Positions 1 to 12,993 of a stretch of 64,000 nucleotides of DNA are shown piece by piece. Where the stretch lies: the NCBI GenBank assembly GCA_963580455.1, contig OY756960.1:28517238-28581237 (forward strand), given 5' to 3'. A program made the position numbers and the translations under genes. Origin of the DNA: Euonymus europaeus (lineage: Eukaryota > Streptophyta > Magnoliopsida > Celastrales > Celastraceae). Under the pieces are notes generated by a model. That model was not told where the DNA came from and did no database searches. It saw only the letters and a list, made by a program, of their open reading frames with translations. Positions within the stretch are counted from its first letter, which is position 1, and the number at the start of each line of letters is the position of its first letter.

Positions 1-435
1 AAGCCTACAATGTGTCAAATGATGTTGTAAATGATATGCGATGGTAAAGTATGTCAAACTTGGTAGACATGTATGGGCAAACACATTTGTGTGCGGAAAT
101 TTGAGCATCACTTCGTAGTTGATTTTAAAAAAAAATCCTAAGGGTATCATTTTAAGCCTGACTTGTTGATGTAATTCATTGGGCCTTTTTCGCCAGAATT
201 GTTGCCCCCCAGCTGAAAGGGTTGTGAAAGTAAATTGTTCTGACAAATATTCAAGAAGTTATGTACGGATGTTTTCAAGATCTTGTGTACTGAGTCTACA
301 TGCAGCAAAAAATGATTTTTTACTTTTGATTTTGGTACTTACGGACCATTGCCTTTGCCCGTCTTCGCTACCTTGTTATGGTTACCTGGACCATTTTGAA
401 CGGATTAACATCAGAAGCATAATAATTCTGTCCAG
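1..435 (+). other. Intron sequence upstream of the first recognised UBA5 exon
   Basis: No conserved UBA5 coding segment could be matched here. The stretch is T-rich and ends with an AG acceptor at 434–435, so it is read as intron. The N-terminal adenylation-domain exons of UBA5 are expected outside the window. Confidence 0.5.
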
Positions 436-2227
436 GTGTATCTGAAGATGCTGTTTCTGGTCATATCCAACTGCTGATCCCTGGTGAAACTGCCTGCTTC
501 GCATGTGCACCTCCTCTGGTATGTTTTTCCATAAAAATATGTCACCTGCAAAGAAACATTAATCAGACACATTATCCTTAATATAACTGTTTGCTTTACA
601 ACAGCAGACATTATGATTTAGTATATTTGTAGAAAAGAACATTATGTTGCCTGATAAGTGATGTGGAATATATTCTTTTTTTCTTTTAACAACCCTCTCT
701 CTCAAAAGGTTGTTGCATCTGGGGTGGATGAGCGAACACTCAAGCGTGAAGGGGTTTGCGCTGCATCCTTACCTACAACCATGGTAAGATGTTTATCATC
801 CTAGTCAATATCTTTTGCTGCTCTTTCTATGGAATAGAAAATATCTCACTGTTGTGCCCTGAAATATGATGTTGCCTAAAGGAAATTTTGCGAAGGTTGC
901 TATATATTTTTCAATAACTTAAACTAATCTGTAGTTCAGAAGATGCATACAGCAACAGTACTTATAAATTGTAATTTATTATGGTCTGTGCACTCTATGC
1001 ATGAACCATGCCTGTGATTATGATGGTCGGTGCACTCTAGACATTCAAGTGCTTTTATTTGCTACCATATTTTTTTGGTTTGGTAACATGTCTTGAGTTT
1101 TCAGGGAGTTGTTGCTGGACTTTTGGTTCAAAATACTTTGAAGTTCTTGTTAAAATTTGGAGATGTCTCCCCCTATTTGGTAAATGCTAATTTTTGTTCT
1201 TTCTTTTGCCTTATCCCTCTCTCTCATGTGCAATTTGTTTTCCCGTATGTTTGTTGAGAAATCTTGTCCATTTTTGACAAGAAGGGTTCTGTCGTTATTG
1301 CTCGGTTGCAGGGATACAATTCTCTCAAGGATTACTTCCCGACAATGGAAATGAGACCCAATCCTCAGTGTTCAAATGCAGCTTGTCTGGAGCGACAGGT
1401 ATCAAATTTTGATGCAGCATGTATTGCATGGTGGTGTTCTTTACTTCTCTTTAAATATATTCATTTGACGTCATTTGGTTTCTCTTCTCATGGTAAAAGC
1501 AATCAATTTCTGTGTAGAAAGAATACATTCTTACAAAGCCAGCTCGAGACGCTGCGGCTAAAGCTAAAATGGAGGCTGAACCATTGTCGGCTGAAGAAGA
1601 AGCACTTCATGCTGATAATGAGTGGAACATTAGGTGTGTGCATCTTTTAGAAAATGAGCTAGTATTCTCGTAATGAAGTTAATAGACTATTATTCAGTTG
1701 ATGTACAGATGACATGATTGACAATTATAAATGTGTAACGCATAATAACACGTGATCTTTTAGCTCATAGATAGCAACATTTCTTTCCAGATGCTTAAGC
1801 ATCATGCTCATTCAAAGTTTTTCTCGTCTGTCCTTCAGTATTGTTGATGATAGTGAGCTGGAAAAGGTAGACGGCACAAGTTCAGGTGATCTGATCTTTT
1901 ATTTTTCTGAGTTCAGTCAGCGTGGATGCCTTTTAACTGTTTAGGAAATCTTGTATAGTTGTATGTAAATTTTGTCCCACCATCTTCTTTGTTTTCATAT
2001 GAACTCTCTCCAACCAGTGTGGACATTCCAGATATTGTTCACTTCTTGACCTGCTTGTTCTTGATGATAAATTGTTCTTTTCCACAGATGCTCTTCCTGA
2101 AGGCCTTACCCGTGAGCTGCCAGTGGCAGATGAATTTCACAGGTTTCCAGCTCCGGAAGAAACCAATACTTCGGTTGATGACATTGATGATCTGCGGAGA
2201 CAACTGGAAGCCCTTAATGCTTTCTAA
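436..2227 (+). CDS. UBA5: UFM1-activating enzyme UBA5, C-terminal part (5' end outside window)
   Basis: Seven exons were read by hand: 436–518, 709–783, 1105–1179, 1312–1398, 1518–1633, 1839–1885 and 2088–2227. All have GT–AG borders and joined phases. They encode about 207 residues, opening with [20 protein letters not shown]. The segment [13 protein letters not shown] holds the catalytic cysteine of the UBA5 family. The pairs CFAC and CSNAAC are the family's zinc ligands. The tail [15 protein letters not shown] and the terminal [10 protein letters not shown] match the conserved plant C-terminus that binds UFM1/UFC1. UBA5 adenylates UFM1 and carries it as a thioester in the cytosol, starting ufmylation. 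The ATP-binding half is missing because the window begins inside the gene. The gene is convergent with DCD on the other strand. Confidence 0.95.
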
Positions 2228-2797
2228 CGCCCAGTTGAATCTGGCCAATTTCTTTTAGCAAATAACTTTTTTTTAAAAAAAATTCATAGGCTCCATTGTT
2301 TGTAACCATGCCCTTTGTGGGCAACAAGGGAGTTCTCATCCTGTTTAGTTGAGTACCTGGTCAAAGAGAAAACTATCCCTTTTTTAACCCTTTAATTTTA
2401 ATAATTATATACCGTCATTTTTACTAATAATCATTTTTATGATCACAGGCACCAAATTTTGAAAAAACTTTGCGCAGGAGTCTGCCAGAAAATTGAATTG
2501 GTGTTGGGCAGAGAGCTCAAATAAGTTGTAGGGTTTACTGCACAACTGGCAAGCTTCTCCGGACGGTCCTTATTACCTGATTCTTTTGCTAGACCCAGAT
2601 AGCATTGAAACGTGAGTACCCTTGTAAGATGGGAGTTGCAAATACCAAAATCATTACATGAACTCAAGAAGATACCACATAAACACGACGATACGACACA
2701 TGAACAAATTTTATAGAGCTTCGGAGAATAATAGGAATAACCTCTCATCCGATGCTGTGATGATCTGTCTGCCAAACTTCAAAATAACAATAAAAAA

Positions 2798-5546
2798 CTA
2801 TGGCTCTCCAAATTTTATTAAAATGTGGTTCATCTTAGGTTGATGTTTCCTCACCTGCAACCAGAAGAGTACATACAGAATACGCATAAGAGGCTACGTC
2901 AAATTCGATCGAGTGGGGTGATCAGTTCAATCAAATGTTTATTCTTGTCCCATCTTGAGGTCTATTTACTTTTGGAAGTGCACCTCTATCATAGAAAACA
3001 ATAAAACTCACAATTCACTGGACTAGTAGAATATGCCAAGGATTTCTATGTTGAACCAACTTCATCATCCTCAGTAAGAGAGACTTATAGGTAAAAATGA
3101 GATCAAGAATTCTTAAAAACGATTTGGAGAGTGACAAAGGCTTACTTTGACGCCAGCCAAGGTAAGTAGTTTGTGTGAAGCAGCATAAGTGACATCTGAA
3201 TTATTTGATATCTTCTCCACAAAATATATAACTTCAGAAACACCCGACTGCAAGAAAGAAGACAAAATAAAAATGTTCATGAATGCAACTCGGAGGAAAG
3301 AGATGCAAACAGTCAATGGCTTGGGTCTGTAAAATCAATATTTTATGAGATATCAAATGCATATATGTCATGGAGAAAGTCTCACATCGCTAAAATAAGA
3401 ATTAGATGGACAATACATAAGCTCATGAATTTTCTTGACTTAGTAAGATGCATTTTAAAGCTGCAAATACTTCAATGTAATGAAAGCCCTTTGATGGGTT
3501 GGGTTTGGACTTGGAAGGTTCAAGGGAATGCCTCTCCAGATGATACTTTAAAAGGTCCAAGGAAGGTCTTAGATGAAAATTTTAAAAGAGTGAGTTAACT
3601 TAGGGGGTGGATACTTGTCCGTATCTGTTGAGATATACCTCTTGGTTATCTGAAATAAAGTTTCTTAAATATGCATCCTTTATTTCCCCTTCCAAATTAC
3701 ACTAGTTTTCAAATCTTATATATCATCCTGATACCTACATAGAATTATGCACCAATCTCAGTGCAGTTCACAGCCTTATTAGATAGGTATTCTAAAGTTT
3801 CATTCTGTCTGCACCTATCTTACAATGCTGTTGTCCATTGATGTAAATTTCATATGGCACAGCAGTTGCGATATCACGTAACAGAAGGGAACATTATTAC
3901 AGACCTGAATAATTATCTTGGCACATTCATTGCAAGGGAACATTGTCACATAAAGCCTCTGCAAAGACAATCAGAAGTTGAAGAAGTTTAAAACAAAAAC
4001 AGAAAGCGAGATGACTGGAAAACAAATTTAACTAACCTACCTGACCAGCAGCAGAAGCATGATTGGTGTTTAGGATGGCATTCACTTCAGCATGGCATAC
4101 ATAACTGCAATGAATTGTTTAAAATATAAAACAAAAGCCAGAGTCACAGATTAGGCAACAATCCAGAATAATGATAGAGATTTAGTTTAAGTGTCAATAA
4201 AGCACGGCTTTGGCAAATATGAGTTGGTGAAGATTTTGGCAGGCAATTTGATCAATGCACCAGGAAAAAAAGAGAGGCATGGTACTCAGCCATACTAATA
4301 CATGCATTCCAGAATGAGAGAACATAGTAGCTGGCAGGAAATCAAGAGTAGAACTCTAGAAAGCACACTACTTACGGGTACTTTGTCTCCAATAGATCCC
4401 CATTCTTTGATTTCTGGAACATAGAATACAAGAGCAATTTATCACTAATCATTCTTCCAAAATATCAAAGACTAATTAATTATCTACCTTTGCCCAAGGA
4501 AGTTTGTCATCTGAACAGCCTCTTGGAAATCCATTATAACCAATTCCTGGAAAATAATGAGATTCAACTATATCACTGGATAATACAACACACATGCCTA
4601 CACACAGACATATACATACACGAACACATGCCTGGGGTTCTGATCCATCAAAAATCATGTTGGAGAAAGCCAAAACTCAACAAATCCATAAATGAAACCA
4701 TGTGACTACAAACCTAGGGATCAGAAATTCAAATTAAGATGTACTTCCTATTGGAAGTTGACTCCTCATGGCATGGTTGAAGCTCGAATTCAAATTATTG
4801 GTTTAGGAGCTCAGGCCTATTTTCTCTATTAAAATTGCAATTTGAACAAAATGATTCTCGAACTGCAGTTACTGTTTTCCTTTTTTTTCTTTATATTCTT
4901 ATCGATGCAAAGCATAAACTAAATAAATATGAGACACATCCTTCAACAATAATGTTAAGTATTTTCATACAAGTTTTCTGCAAAGTAACTTACCAAGAAT
5001 TATACCATTTTGACTCACCAAGCATGCACCAACCTACAGAGCCATTATAACTTGACAAATAAATGCAAAATAATAAAATCTGGAAGAAATTATAATTTGG
5101 TATCATGTACGAATGCAAATATGTAATTGTCAATCATAAACTAGAAACGAAATTATTGACCTGCCTGTTTGGATCTTTGGACCGTTCAGCTGACAAAAAA
5201 GCAATTGACATGAAATAATCGTCCCATGACAAATAACTGCGTTCGATTCATATTTAGTTACCATAAAACGAACAAACTGCTCCGAATAAACCATTTCTAT
5301 AAGCCAGCTGTTTTTGCAAAATCAATGACATGAAATCCAGTTATTAGTGCTAAAACCGAAATAATTTTCTAACCCTTTGCGTTTGGATGGATCGAAGGGG
5401 CTCTGAGAGGAGCTTTTCTGGCTTCCCGAAAAATCCATTCGGCGAGAGTGCCTTTTAGGGTTTGAAAATATCTGAAATGTGATTGCGGAGGCTAAGGCAC
5501 CGAAAGCAGCTGCAGTGGAAACCAGAACGAGCTCTCGAGAATTCAT
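2798..5546 (-). CDS. DCD: Deoxycytidylate (dCMP) deaminase
   Basis: Nine exons on the minus strand: 5374–5546, 5161–5236, 4994–5033, 4488–4546, 4376–4413, 4041–4104, 3905–3958, 3146–3247 and 2798–2854. They total 663 nt, a 220-residue protein with every phase consistent. The zinc-dependent deaminase signature is complete: HAEVNAI carries the histidine ligand and catalytic glutamate, and PCNEC carries the two cysteine ligands. The segment [20 protein letters not shown] is typical of plant DCD. The enzyme converts dCMP to dUMP for dTTP synthesis. The first about 27 residues are hydrophobic ([20 protein letters not shown]), which could be an anchor or targeting segment. ATG at 5546 is the first in-frame start. 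Exon 3 is only 40 nt. Confidence 0.95.
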
Positions 5547-7374
5547 GGTGTTTTTGGCAGATCGGAAATTGCAGGAAAATCAACTCTTCTGAAACTTGGA
5601 AGGTCGAAAGGCCGATTAAATATAAAGCACAGTAGCGGGAAACTTCGAAAGATGGAAGACCGCTGGGTCGTGGTAGCAGGATCCGGTGTTTGAAACCTCG
5701 GGTGGGTAAGCATTATTTATGTTTTTTTTAATATAATTAATGTACAAACTACAAAATGAACTTTTTTAATATATCTAATTAAATTGCAATTAATTTAAGA
5801 ATTTTTAGTTCAACAATTATAAGTGATTTAGATTTTGGGTATTTAATTAGTTGGAGCAACAATCAAGTCTTCTACTACACGTCTTTTAGTATTATTTGAA
5901 CTTAAGTATTGAAGAAATAAAAAAAAAATTGAAATTAATATTTTGAAAACCCAAGAGTTAATTTACCTAGCGTGAGCTATAATTTTACACTAGCTTTCCA
6001 TCATACGTCAATGACTCACACTTGAATGTATTGAAATAATTTACTTTTAACTAATTCAAACACTCTTAATTCGCGTGTATTAGAGCAAAATATAGTAACG
6101 CAACCAACTCTTTACAATACAATTGCCAATAGAGTAATACTACAAACCCTAATAATGACTCCCTATTTTATCCAAAAACCATGTGACATGAAATATTCAT
6201 TGAATATAGTATTTAGAGTCTTCTTAATATCTAACACTTTATTTACATTGAAGATAAAATAGAGATAATATAATTTGAGGGTTTAAAGCATTATTCTTGC
6301 CTATATAAAATTCAATTTTCTCCATTCAAAAGGTTAAAAATAATTTTATTATTTATTAAAAAATATGTAATTGAAAAAAAAGGTTATGTAGGAAATTTAT
6401 AAATAATGTACATTGAATTTATTAGTTCATGAACAAATTCAATGCATTCAAAACATTTAAAACAAAAAAATTGAGATCTTTAATAAAGAACTTGTCAACG
6501 AAAGATATATTAGATACCAAAAGAACAGGAGAAATTGTGATGAAAGGTAATGCAAATTGCATGTTCCCAACTTTTCTACTTTAATTATATCATGAACATA
6601 TCCCGAAACAGTTTTCTAGCATATCATACATTAAAAAAAAGTTAAAAAAAAAACAACAATGAATTCCCTAAAAAGAACATATATTTTAATAAATTCCAAC
6701 TCACATGATAATGAGTTAAGAAAGTAAGTCTAATGGGTGGGCCCATAGATTGAGTATCCAAGTGGCAGACTCAGTACCCACAATCATGGTCAGCCAAAAC
6801 CCAATGTGCTCATTTCACATGCCAAACTGCCCCAAGCGTGGGCTGTTGAGCTACAAAGTGAAGAACTTTTTTGTACTCGGGCCGACAAACCCAACCCTAC
6901 CCATGTAAAGCGAACAAATCCATTCAAGAAACAAAAGGTTAAGGTCCACTTTAAACCCCCACCACCACCCCTAACTCACGTGCGACTCTAATTATTACAT
7001 GCATCCTCATCCGCCAAAAAGAAAGAAAACGAATGACTTGAATAATAGTAATTGCATAAAGATGAGGGAAAAAAAGTGAAATCCTTTTAAGTCATACAAA
7101 TGAACACAAAAAAGGAGCCACTCATTATTATCCCAATAACGTGATCCGTTGTGTTCTCCCGCTTTTGGCTCTTCCTTAACGGGTTTCTTGATTACTCATT
7201 TTACTTGTACACCCTTCATTCTTTTGATTATTTACCTCTAGTCATGGTGTTGTGGATTTTGAAATACGAGAAAGAAGGGGGTGTAAAGAGGTCATTTCAC
7301 ATAATTCAATTTGATTGTTTGTCACTCTGCATGGTAAGGATGGATATACCGGTAATTTGGGCTTGTGTGGCTTG
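5547..7374. other. Intergenic region between the divergent DCD and SGR5-like genes
   Basis: AT-rich sequence holding the DCD promoter side and the upstream region of the gene at 7429. No coding segment, RNA gene or clear transposon ends were recognised. Long A and T runs are common from 5720 to 6700. Confidence 0.5.
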
Positions 7375-7384
7375 TTTATATATA
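7375..7384 (+). promoter_or_regulatory. TATA box of the SGR5-like gene
   Basis: The string TTTATATATA lies 45–54 nt before the ATG at 7429. At the usual 25–35 nt spacing, transcription would start near 7410. The out-of-frame ATG at 7407 would then fall at or just before the transcript start and may not act as an upstream ORF. Positional inference only. Confidence 0.5.
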
Positions 7385-7428
7385 GGAACCAGTATCCTAA
7401 TTCATTATGGGACTGAAGCCTGTTTTCC

Positions 7429-7941
7429 ATGGAAGAGGAGGATCAGAAAGAACTCCAGTTACTCCCATCTCAACACTCTATAGCTTCTTCATCACACATG
7501 TCATCCAGAAGGTTGGATTCTCCTCTGAAGTTTCGATCGGCAGTGTCCGATAAATTCGAAGCGCCATCACTGGACCTACAATTATCAATCAGCTTAAGCC
7601 CAATTCAACAACCAAATAACTGCCGCTTTACAGGCTCCATATGCGATGACAGCGATACTACGGCAGCAGATGCAAGCAGTGTAAAGGCCTTGAAGTGGCA
7701 GGCAGAGGAGCAAATTCGGTTAGCGGCCATTGAAAAATCTTACGCAGAGAGAATTAGAGAGCTTACAAGGAGGGAGATGGAGTTGGCGCAATCGGAGTTT
7801 GCACGAGCAAGGAACATGTGGGAGAGAGCAAGAGAAGAGGTTGAGAAAGCAGAGAGAATGAAAGAGAGAGCGACTAGACAGGTTGATTCTACGTGCATGG
7901 AGATCACTTGCCAGACTTGCAGGCAAAGGTTCCATCCTTAA
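7429..7941 (+). CDS. SGR5/IDD C-terminal-like protein without zinc fingers
   Basis: A single-exon ORF of 170 residues starting at ATG 7429. The N-terminal half is low in complexity, with an LDLQLSISL segment near residues 47–55. Residues about 85–152 form a charged coiled coil rich in E, R and K (AEEQIRLAAIEKSYAERIRE and following), and the protein ends STCMEITCQTCRQRFHP. That coiled coil plus the terminal Cys-rich motif is, as I remember it, the C-terminal module of INDETERMINATE DOMAIN 14–16/SHOOT GRAVITROPISM 5 proteins. The four C2H2/C2HC fingers that bind DNA are absent and no upstream exon was seen. A plausible role is as a protein-interaction partner or competitor of full-length IDD factors, but that is inference. 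It lies divergently from DCD. Confidence 0.8.
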   Translation: MEEEDQKELQLLPSQHSIASSSHMSSRRLDSPLKFRSAVSDKFEAPSLDLQLSISLSPIQQPNNCRFTGSICDDSDTTAADASSVKALKWQAEEQIRLAAIEKSYAERIRELTRREMELAQSEFARARNMWERAREEVEKAERMKERATRQVDSTCMEITCQTCRQRFHP

Positions 7942-8526
7942 AAGGATGGAGAGAAGATTTGGGTGTGAACTAATGTAATTGTTTATCCTGAATAATGAAG
8001 TTGTATTGAATTATTTTTCGGTATTGGATTTGTGCAATGTTGACCTGAACAATAACAGATGTGGAATAAGATAATAGAGACTAATGTTATTGCTACAAGA
8101 AGCATACTATGCTTGCTTTATTACACCTTCCTTCTCAATTTTTTCCGTCTTTGCTTATTGAATGATGAACATGATCAGCTGTTCAACTGCACTAATCTCC
8201 TAGAATATAGTCTTCGAATGCTAAAATCTACAGAATTACCAAACTTAAATTTGAATTTTAGGTTACTTAATTTAAAGTTAAATTGAAATGCGGTCAACTT
8301 TAGGTGATGACTGAGTTATATTAACTCAAGAAACATATGTGCCAGTTAGAATGTGAAAACAAAGGTAGCAGCCTTTTCTATAATGTGATGACTCTTAGTT
8401 AAGCAATCACTCTCTCTAAAACTCAAAAACATAAAATTGTTGTTTAATCATCTAATTTTTATGTCACTATCGATCCTTCTTTAATATATATACACCTCAC
8501 ACTCACATCTAAGGCTTTAAAAAAGC

Positions 8527-8637
8527 ATGTGGACAAGATGTCAAAAAAGTGAAGACTTGGAGGAGAGGTACCTGAAAGAAGCTGATGAGGTTGCTGACAA
8601 ATGCCAGTTGGAGATCCAAGGCCGGGCTCCTAATTAA
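8527..8637 (+). other. Small ORF of 36 codons, function unknown
   Basis: ATG 8527 to TAA 8635–8637 encodes 36 residues including EDLEERYLKEADEVADKCQL. The composition is protein-like, with an acidic amphipathic helix, which is unusual for this AT-rich intergenic DNA. It could be a fossil exon or a small ORF. I do not recognise a family. Confidence 0.2.
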
Positions 8638-10084
8638 TGGAATACATAACATGGTCAGAAATTATGAGCTAGGATTGAAAGATTATGAAAGAGAATAAGG
8701 GCAATATCACACTACCCTTTTAACTTCGAGAATAAGGGCCGGCTCCACAATGATTATTTGTTCATTCTGATCTACTTGTTATAGTTCATATACTTGCACC
8801 ATTATTTCAAGCAGAAGCATATGAAAAAGCGCAAAAAATCAGCCTTTATCAAATGCGAATTTGTAAGACTGTAAAGCACTTAAACTCCGGGATTTGGACC
8901 TTCACTGGTAGTGTAAGGCAGTGTCAGGAGTCCAACTCAAAATAAACAAAGAGCAGCTGGAAAAGTAAATATTTTGAGCACAACACACTTAGTAGTGATT
9001 ATTTGAACAAGATATTCTTCTGTTAGCAGTCATGGGACAAAGATTTCTTTGCCTAAGCTCAAGTTCCCGAAAATTCTTATATTCTCTAGATCCTAGTGGA
9101 ACTCAAGAAATCATATAATGCAGCCGAGATGAGTCAAACCTCAAGTGACAGGGGGGGTCCAGTTAAAGAACCTTGATTTTGACAGAAAGGCAAATGAATC
9201 AGAACAAAAAGCAGGCAAAATTCATCAAGAACAAGACAGGATAGCTGCATCCACTTGTATTCACTTTTGCTAGTCAGAAACCAAACATCCACTACCCTTG
9301 TCTGTGATCCAACACAAAAAGAAAAACAATTTCGGATAGGATAACTCTACTCAAAGCATCAATATATGGAACTAGCTTGATTTGTCAGCAACCTTTAAAC
9401 GTGTTACTCAAATACAGTTAACCTGTCAATGGTTGCTTGCTTCAAATAATACACAGATACATAATCTTGCGGGGGTGCCTAGGATCTTTTAAGTTTCAAA
9501 ATTATGTCCTCCCGAAAAGTACATTACTGATCGGAAAGGAAAAGATTAAATAGCCAATCCTGAGTTTATTAATTTTTAGAATTTAGAACTATGTACGTAT
9601 AAATTTGGATGCAGGAGGCTTCTCATGTGAATGACTTAGATAAGGATCTAAAGATCATATTTCCTTACTATCTAACTACTTGTGGTTTGCTATTGCAAAC
9701 ACACCATCTCAAAGATGCTGATAGGACCGTGGTTTAAGATATTTAATTGATGCTTTAAGTTTCCATATGATCACTTGTTGGTCTTGTCTGATACTGAATT
9801 GCTTTAGTAAAAGAAGAATTCAAATGCCAAGTGAAGAAAGAGCTGCGGCCACATGCATATCACAATTCACAACCATTTAGGCTCCTACCAATTCTGTAAT
9901 AAACAAAAATCTTTGAAATACTCTCTACAGAGTCTAATTGGCATGTAGAAATCCCCTAGTGTGCTTTATAAGGTGCTCTGTCATAAAGCAAATGCCAATG
10001 ATAGAAATTCACAGCATTTTAGACCCAAAAAAACAAAACAAAAGGCTCTCTGGTTGTTTTCAGGTGGAGATTCATAATCACCTA

Positions 10085-10230
10085 GGTAAACAACACATGT
10101 GCACAAAGTTCTCCAAGTGGACGGGGTAGCAGATAGACGAAATGTACGCTCACATACTATGTGAAGAAACTATTTTCAACCTGTGGATCCTAGGCTGCAC
10201 CCCCTGTAACTCTACCACTGGGCACTGGGC
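10085..10230 (-). mobile_element. tRNA-derived SINE, Au-like, minus orientation
   Basis: On the minus strand the head reads TGCCCAGTGGTAGAGTT (plus 10208–10224), a pol III A box. It is followed by a B-box-like ATCCACAGGTTGAAAA and by body words CACATAGTATGTGAG, GCGTACAT and ACCCCGTCCACT. The same words in the same order occur on the plus strand at 35594–35760, so the two are copies of one family. Ends are approximate and no target duplication was found. Confidence 0.65.
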
Positions 10231-12817
10231 AATTGTCTTCTATCCTTTATTTGGAAACAATCTGAGAAATGAAAGAGCCATCAATTTTTTCATAAAGTTG
10301 CATGCAAGATAAAGGTTGTAGGACATACTGAAATATCAAAGCAGTTCATTACTTCATTATGAAAAAACCTTAACATTTGTCTTTTCACATTGTCCACATT
10401 TATTCTTAATGATACTGCATTTCTACTTGATATTGGAAAGGCATGTGATGTCTAAACCTAACACGTAGGAATTGCATTCATTTTATGTTCATGAATTATT
10501 TGGCATGGTTTAGATTTGGCTTGCTAAATCCCTCTCTATACATGATAATAAGGATAGATAAGGCTAGTGGTCTTTATAGATTTTCCTTTGTAAGAGTTTC
10601 TCTGTTAGGGGGAGAATCTAGTTACATTTAAAGGGAAGTGCCAATCATTGAGTGGAGCGTTGATGCAGCAGAACTATCAAGATGTACTAGAGGACAGAAG
10701 GAAGCTGGAATTAATCATGTCAACTGAGACCTCATTAGGTTCATTTTGCAATAATGGCATTAAGTACTATGAGAACTAAAGACAATCTGCCCGCTTTCCA
10801 CACTATCACATTAGTAAGCACAATATATATGCCGTACCTTTTTTCCAAAAGCTTGAAGGTTAAAGAATGAGATGCATTACAGAAAGTCAGAAACCATCTT
10901 ACTGCTTCTTTTGCACTTTGACCAGAAGTACCTGCCGAGGATTAAACGTTTGTCACTGGCAAAACAACAGATGTTCATTTATCAGTGCGTAATAAACATC
11001 AATTAAAAGCTGAAAAGGTCCATAGTTAACTATTCTCCTAAATCAACCTACTGAGATGCTCAGGAATGTTAAACTATCAGCCAAAAAAGAAATTAGGAAT
11101 TTGTGAATCAATTTCTTGATAAAATTACCGTCAATACAAACAAATCATTTCTACCACTCAAACAAAGCCACATATAGGTTTGTATTATAGAGAAAAATTA
11201 TTGTAACAGGACTAGTACTTTCCTTTTCACCAAACACGATGCTGATTACTTACACGCTACAAAGCAAAAAATTACTAGTAGTCAGGTTTCAGAGTTTTGG
11301 GATTACAAAAATATTTGCGCATTCGATGACAGCACTCCTTAAGAATGGCAAAACAGCATGATCGAACACGAAAAATCGAGCTTAATACCTAAATTTCCAA
11401 CTGGCTTTATCCTTCATGCCCTAACTTTTCAATTTCAAGAACTACTATATGCAAACAATTCCTAATGAATTCCTTGGAAACAGAGTGACAGACGACAATA
11501 TTAGCAGATACCAAACCTTTGGATAAAGTATCAGGATGATGACGATGACGACAAATTACAACATTGCATTGAAAACAGTTCCGATTAGTTAGTTTTGTGG
11601 ATGTGAATTTTCCTCAGAATTGAGTGCATAGCATGATTAATGTATGCCGATCTATCTCGTTACTTATTAGGATAAAGGGATCGAACTCACCGAGCTATGC
11701 AGACAATGTCGCGAGCCTAGTTTCGTTGAGATTGTAGAATTCAAATTGATGAGCTTCAGAAATTGCGAATCAATGCCATCGTATTGTCGGGAGTTCAACG
11801 GATTTTTGAGACGTTTGAAATTTGACCTGACATATTTCCTAATTGCATATGGAAAAAGGCGGGATGATCCTACGGCGACGTTTTTAAAGGTATGCGAAAT
11901 TTTTCCGAAAAGCATTTGGAAAAAAGGCGGGAGAGTATAAGGACCGTTTTCGGAGGCATGGTTGACTTTGACTTGTAAATCAAATACTATGTGCTGCGTT
12001 TAGCACTTATCCTCCCACTTCGTACGGGTCTTTTAGTATAATAATAATTTGAGTGAAAATGGGAATGATAACGGAAATGAGAAAATGGAAATGATAATGA
12101 AAATGAGAGTAAAAATAATATTTTGATTCTCACGTTGATATGTATAAAATTGTGAATGAGAATAAAATATTTGTTTTGTCCATTATATCGTTTATAATTA
12201 TGTATAATTAATATATTTTATTTTATTATTTCTAATTATGTAATTAACAAATTAAAACAGTTTAATAAAATTACATATATTAACAAATTAAAACATAGAT
12301 CAATATATTAATTAATATCCTAATTAAAATACTTGTTATGATAATATAATTCATTTTAAGATAATCAAAAATACTACATCAACGTATTATCAAAATAATA
12401 GCACTATCCAATCATTTTATAAACTTTTTCATAAACCACCATTAAAGTCATGTTATTAGGTAACTAATTTATGGACGACTCGTATAGTCAATCAATCACA
12501 AAAGCAATTCTATGCTCAATGAGCACTGCAAAATACATTGTCAGTGCTGCTTCATCATCTTCAAGCTTATGACCAATTGCAAAGATTTAGCTGACATCTA
12601 GTCCAAGTGTCATTAACTCATTAAGAAATGAGTCCCACTGATTCATCAAATGGACTCTGTTTTGTTCAATTATTTGCAAGCAAACAAGATACCACATTAA
12701 CATTAACCAATGCTGGCTTGGTAAGAAACATGAGGATTTTGTCACAGGATATGGCACAAATCCGAAGCATATGCAAGAACACCATAAGAAAATAACCAAT
12801 CAAAAAATGCAAAAAAA

Positions 12818-12993
12818 TCAATCAATTGAGGGTAATAGTTGATAACAGAAGCAAAGAATCAATGCTCAACGACAAGGAAAGCAAAATAAGTGATCCCATG
12901 TAGTAGAGCAATACAATAGAATTCCAAATCAATTGAGAGTAATAGTTGAAACAAAGCAAAGAATTGATGCTCAACAACATGGAAAGCAAAAGA
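12818..12993. repeat. Degenerate two-copy tandem repeat, about 105-bp period
   Basis: Two stretches share the same word order: CAATTGAGGGTAATAGTTG … GCAAAGAATCAATGCTCAAC … GGAAAGCAAAA near 12820–12885, and CAATTGAGAGTAATAGTTG … GCAAAGAATTGATGCTCAAC … GGAAAGCAAAA near 12927–12993. Non-coding. Confidence 0.6.

Noticed and set aside
11667..11915. 82-codon open frame on the minus strand
   Set aside because: No domain, no splice context; overlapped by an equally long frame on the other strand.
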